A DNA stretch of 33,448 nt from an uncultured Erysipelotrichaceae bacterium (GTDB taxonomy: Bacteria > Bacillota_I > Bacilli_A > Erysipelotrichales > Coprobacillaceae). Below are positions 30,971 to 33,448 of the stretch, piece after piece. The notes under the pieces are model-generated. The model did no database searches and was not told the origin of the DNA. It saw only the letters and a list, made by a program, of their open reading frames with translations. Both the position numbers and the translations under genes were made by a program. Within the stretch, counting starts at the first letter, position 1. Every line of letters begins with the position of its first letter. The DNA is taken from contig CAMTOK010000012.1 of the NCBI GenBank assembly GCA_947074115.1, positions 1-33,448 of the forward strand, given 5' to 3'.

Positions 30971-31010
30971 GATGGATCAGATGGATATAAATTCATCTGA
31001 TCTTCTTTTT
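30971..31010 (+). terminator. Terminator after the small lipoprotein gene
   Basis: 9-bp perfect stem GATCAGATG (30975-30983) with CATCTGATC (30994-31002), followed by TCTTTTT. Confidence 0.85.
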
Positions 31011-31384
31011 GTTACACTACTTTGCAAGAATAAAAATTAAAAACAAGGGTTAACTTACAATAATTTTATAAATAATGTATTTTATTGTTAAGAATTAGAA
31101 AAAAGATACAGAACAAATAGTAACGATTTATCGTTCTCATATGTTCGATGTCTTATGCTCATTATATTTCATAAAAAGACTATGAAACAAACGGAAGTTA
31201 TGAGTGGCAAAGTTACCAACAACTTGTTAATACATAAAAAGTATAACAAAAACACTTCTGGAAACAAGGTTCAAGGCTGATGAAATATAATAAAATCAGT
31301 TTTTTTATTAAAAAAATATAAAACAACCTATAATCAGAGTAAAATGTTTCGTCTAAAAGAAAGGCTTTGCCAATTTAATAAATC

Positions 31385-31417
31385 AAGTGATTATTAGCAA
31401 TGATAATCACTTTTTAT
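31385..31417 (+). terminator. Orphan terminator-like hairpin
   Basis: AAGTGATTAT (31385-31394) pairs with ATAATCACTT (31403-31412), followed by a T-rich tract. No gene lies upstream within 350 bases. Confidence 0.6.
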
Positions 31418-31725
31418 TTTTCTTTAATTGAGTTATGTACAAGATGAAAGTAAATAAAAAGTTTTCCTATAATATGTTTATGGTCAGTAATCGTTATAAA
31501 GTATTTCCAGGTTTATGAGATTTTGAGACTTTAGATATTTAAGTTCACATTAGTGGATGATTATGTAATCAAAGTAATAAAAAAACTCTAAACAGCAATC
31601 CTTTGAATAATGGTGATACAAATTGTACTTGGTTATATTAATCATAGCCTAAGAGTGGTGTTTAAGAGTGCGGGATCTCTAATTTTATTTGTAGGACACT
31701 TTGATAAATTAATATTGATAGACAA

Positions 31726-31754
31726 TTGAAAACAAGTTATGTAAATGGTATAAT
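31726..31754 (+). promoter_or_regulatory. Orphan sigma-A promoter
   Basis: TTGAAA (31726-31731), 17-bp spacer, perfect TATAAT (31749-31754). A TTAGGTTAGG word (31765-31774), identical to one DtxR consensus half-site, follows over the likely start site, and AGGGGG lies 7 bases before an ATG whose third codon is a stop. Confidence 0.6.
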
Positions 31755-32209
31755 TTGGTAGTGATTAGGTTAGGGGGACTTGTATGAAGTGAAGCAAAAT
31801 GGAATGTTACAGTCGGTTTCATGATTTATTATGTAAGAATCACGTACAACGGATGTTGTCTTAGGAAAAATATAAGTATTTTGATTTACCATTTTATTAC
31901 ATTAAACATATAAATAAATAATACCAGGAGAAATTTTATTTAAGTGAGTACTAAAAAATGTCATGTAATATCTCAATTTTGCAATCCAAAGCATATTTAT
32001 TGTGATAATGATATATATGATTAATTTAACGTTATGATTACAATAAGGTATCGGATAATAGATGTCTTATAACATGATGCTAGGTATATTATCTCTATTT
32101 AAATAAATAACTATTTATTTGAATTATGGAGAATTAAACTTTTTTTTAATATTTCTGCTAATAATACAAAATATTTGCTGGTTAAAAAAACATAAAAGAG
32201 AGATAAAAT

Positions 32210-33058
32210 ATGAGAATATATTTAAAGTTAATTAAATTAAAAAACAAAAAAATACTCTTACCTATTATAATGGCAATGATTATACCAATGGTTGTTGTTT
32301 TGTTTTATAAGGAATATGCAAATGTATCTATTGAAAATTTTATTATTTTAAAACAAACTATGCCAGAGTTAGGGTTACAATTTTTTTATATTATACAGGA
32401 TGCAGGATTATCATTGATTTTTTTTATTCTATTAATAATTTTAGCACCAAATATAATTGCAAGTGATTTTTTAGAAATGAATAATTCTAAATTTGCTAAT
32501 AGTATTGTAGCAAGAATAGGCAATAAAAATAAAATTAAGTATGAATTGCTCGTGACTTTTATTTATTCGTTTGTGTTAACAGTTTTACTAAACATTATTA
32601 TTTTATGCACAATACAGTTATTTTGTTTTGACTTACATTTTAATCAGGTCGTTAGTCCGAATAATACCTATGATTTATCAATCATTTTTTCTAATAATCA
32701 ATTTTTAAGTTTGGTGATATATATATTGTTATCATCAACAGGTTATGGGGTATTTAGCTGTTTTGTTTATAGTTTGCAGGGGTTGGTGAAGAATATATAT
32801 TTATATAGAGCGATAGGCTTATTTCTCGGTATAGTATTGGTTATTTTACCAAGTTTTATCTCCCAAATTTACAAGATAGAATTTATTTCATCCTTAATTT
32901 ACTTTTTATCCATTTGGTCAATTTTAACGCCGGGTATTGGCTTATCATTGCAAGTTACTCCTATCATACAATTTTGCGGATCAATTTTTTTATACATATT
33001 GATAACGTTACTTATTCTTATGATAAAAGAAAAAACGGAAAAATATTATGGGAATTAA
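32210..33058 (+). CDS. Multi-pass membrane protein, ABC-2-type permease-like
   Basis: The 282-residue protein has about seven hydrophobic segments (about 15-34, 62-85, 108-133, 162-184, 197-217, 223-245, 250-274) and a long extracytoplasmic loop after the third. The shape fits ABC-2-type permeases found in bacteriocin export or immunity sets, but no motif proves it. The ribosome site is weak (AAAGAGAG before the ATG). The next gene overlaps by 11 bases and encodes another membrane protein, so they probably form a pair, with an ATPase expected beyond the window. Base composition is more AT-rich than the housekeeping half. Confidence 0.6.
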   Translation: MRIYLKLIKLKNKKILLPIIMAMIIPMVVVLFYKEYANVSIENFIILKQTMPELGLQFFYIIQDAGLSLIFFILLIILAPNIIASDFLEMNNSKFANSIVARIGNKNKIKYELLVTFIYSFVLTVLLNIIILCTIQLFCFDLHFNQVVSPNNTYDLSIIFSNNQFLSLVIYILLSSTGYGVFSCFVYSLQGLVKNIYLYRAIGLFLGIVLVILPSFISQIYKIEFISSLIYFLSIWSILTPGIGLSLQVTPIIQFCGSIFLYILITLLILMIKEKTEKYYGN

Positions 33059-33448
33059 ATTATTTAAATTGTATAATAAGGTTGACTTTATGCTACTGTT
33101 TTCTTGTTCTATAATGATACCAATTTTTTTAGTGGATATGTCATATACTGAAACGCTTTTTTACGCAAATTATATTGCACTGGTTTGTAATAATATCTTA
33201 TTGATAATATTATATAAAAAAATTGAAGTGATTAACAAAACAAAAGAATTTATTTTATGTAGAAAGACAACTAAAAAGTGTAGGGGGTCTACATCTTTCT
33301 TTTGTATGTTAACAAGTGTACTTTACTTGATAGGTTTATATATGACAGTTTTTCTCATCTCTAGACCTATTGAAATTCATGAATTCATAGTGCTATTGAA
33401 AATTATTCCTTTAAATACAATTGTGTTTGTTATTGAAACAATAATTAT
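33048..33448 (+). CDS. Second membrane protein, partial (runs off the window)
   Basis: From ATG at 33048 an open frame runs without stop to the window end (133 complete codons), overlapping the previous gene by 11 bases with CGGAA upstream. It starts MGIKLFKLYNKVDFML and has hydrophobic segments at about 14-30, 39-59, 90-108 and 115-133, with a basic cytoplasmic loop between (NKTKEFILCRKTTKKC). It is likely the partner of the preceding permease-like protein. No family recognised. Confidence 0.65.
   Translation, partial: MGIKLFKLYNKVDFMLLFSCSIMIPIFLVDMSYTETLFYANYIALVCNNILLIILYKKIEVINKTKEFILCRKTTKKCRGSTSFFCMLTSVLYLIGLYMTVFLISRPIEIHEFIVLLKIIPLNTIVFVIETII

Larger units (their letters stand above)
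31011..32209. other. Gene-free 1.2-kb region
   Basis: No intact gene is visible on either strand. It contains an orphan terminator (31385-31417) and an orphan promoter (31726-31754) leading to a broken frame: ATG AAG TGA at 31784, then 25 codons (with SRFHDLLCKNHVQRMLS) to TAG and 19 more (FDLPFYYIKHI). This looks like decayed coding DNA or a non-coding RNA region. No CRISPR, tRNA or IS terminal repeat was found. Confidence 0.5.

Noticed and set aside
31182-31280. 32-codon plus-strand frame
   Set aside because: It has no usable ribosome site or promoter; expected by chance in AT-rich DNA.
31385-31412. Fur-box-like GATTATTAGCAATGATAATC
   Set aside because: It is part of a hairpin followed by a T-rich tract, so a terminator is the simpler reading, and there is no promoter beside it.

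Overview
The window is AT-rich, low-GC Firmicutes DNA. LPXTG/Isd-like haem uptake logic, HPr kinase, LuxS, Agr-type signalling, clean sigma-A promoters and many GGAGG ribosome sites all fit. The mix of Bacillota genes and Mollicutes-like compactness suggests the Erysipelotrichia (inference; no 16S gene is present).

Layout. 1-13.7 kb is dense housekeeping DNA: clpP (minus strand), gap, a ZIP metal transporter paired with a short DtxR-type metalloregulator, and then one long operon ctpA-uvrB-cca-uvrA-hprK-lgt-rel whose genes overlap or nearly touch and which ends in a strong terminator at 13.64 kb. 13.7-19.2 kb is a haem-acquisition locus: a small AraC-type regulator, a membrane-anchored Shp/NEAT-like protein, a haem-binding lipoprotein (IsdE/HtsA type), its permease and ATPase, a small anchored beta-rich protein of unknown role, and a second, unanchored Shp/NEAT-like protein. 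Two kinds of operator-like repeat sit at its two promoters. 19.2-21.1 kb holds a P-II-like protein, a PLP aminotransferase and a small hypothetical gene. 21.2-21.7 kb is a six-gene tRNA cluster (Asn, Glu, Val, Thr, Lys, Leu). 21.8-24.2 kb has a small membrane protein and an AgrC/AgrA-like sensor kinase and LytTR regulator. 24.9-29.2 kb carries ndk, luxS, a 59-residue secreted peptide gene, a lipoprotein, a GH125 alpha-mannosidase and tRNA-His.

From about 29.2 kb the character changes: small secreted or lipoprotein genes, two of them frameshifted at homopolymers inside the signal peptide, a 1.3-kb stretch with no intact gene but with an orphan promoter and an orphan terminator, and two overlapping membrane-protein genes that run off the end. 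This looks like an accessory or decaying region.

How it fits together. The haem locus reads as a relay: a secreted Shp-like protein and an anchored one, both with two conserved methionines that could ligate haem, hand haem to the lipoprotein (Met79/His231, matching the known HtsA/IsdE ligands), then to the ABC importer. The DtxR-like protein at 2.8 kb has iron-type ligands, and the palindromes at the haem promoters resemble DtxR half-sites, so an iron-to-haem regulatory link is a testable idea.
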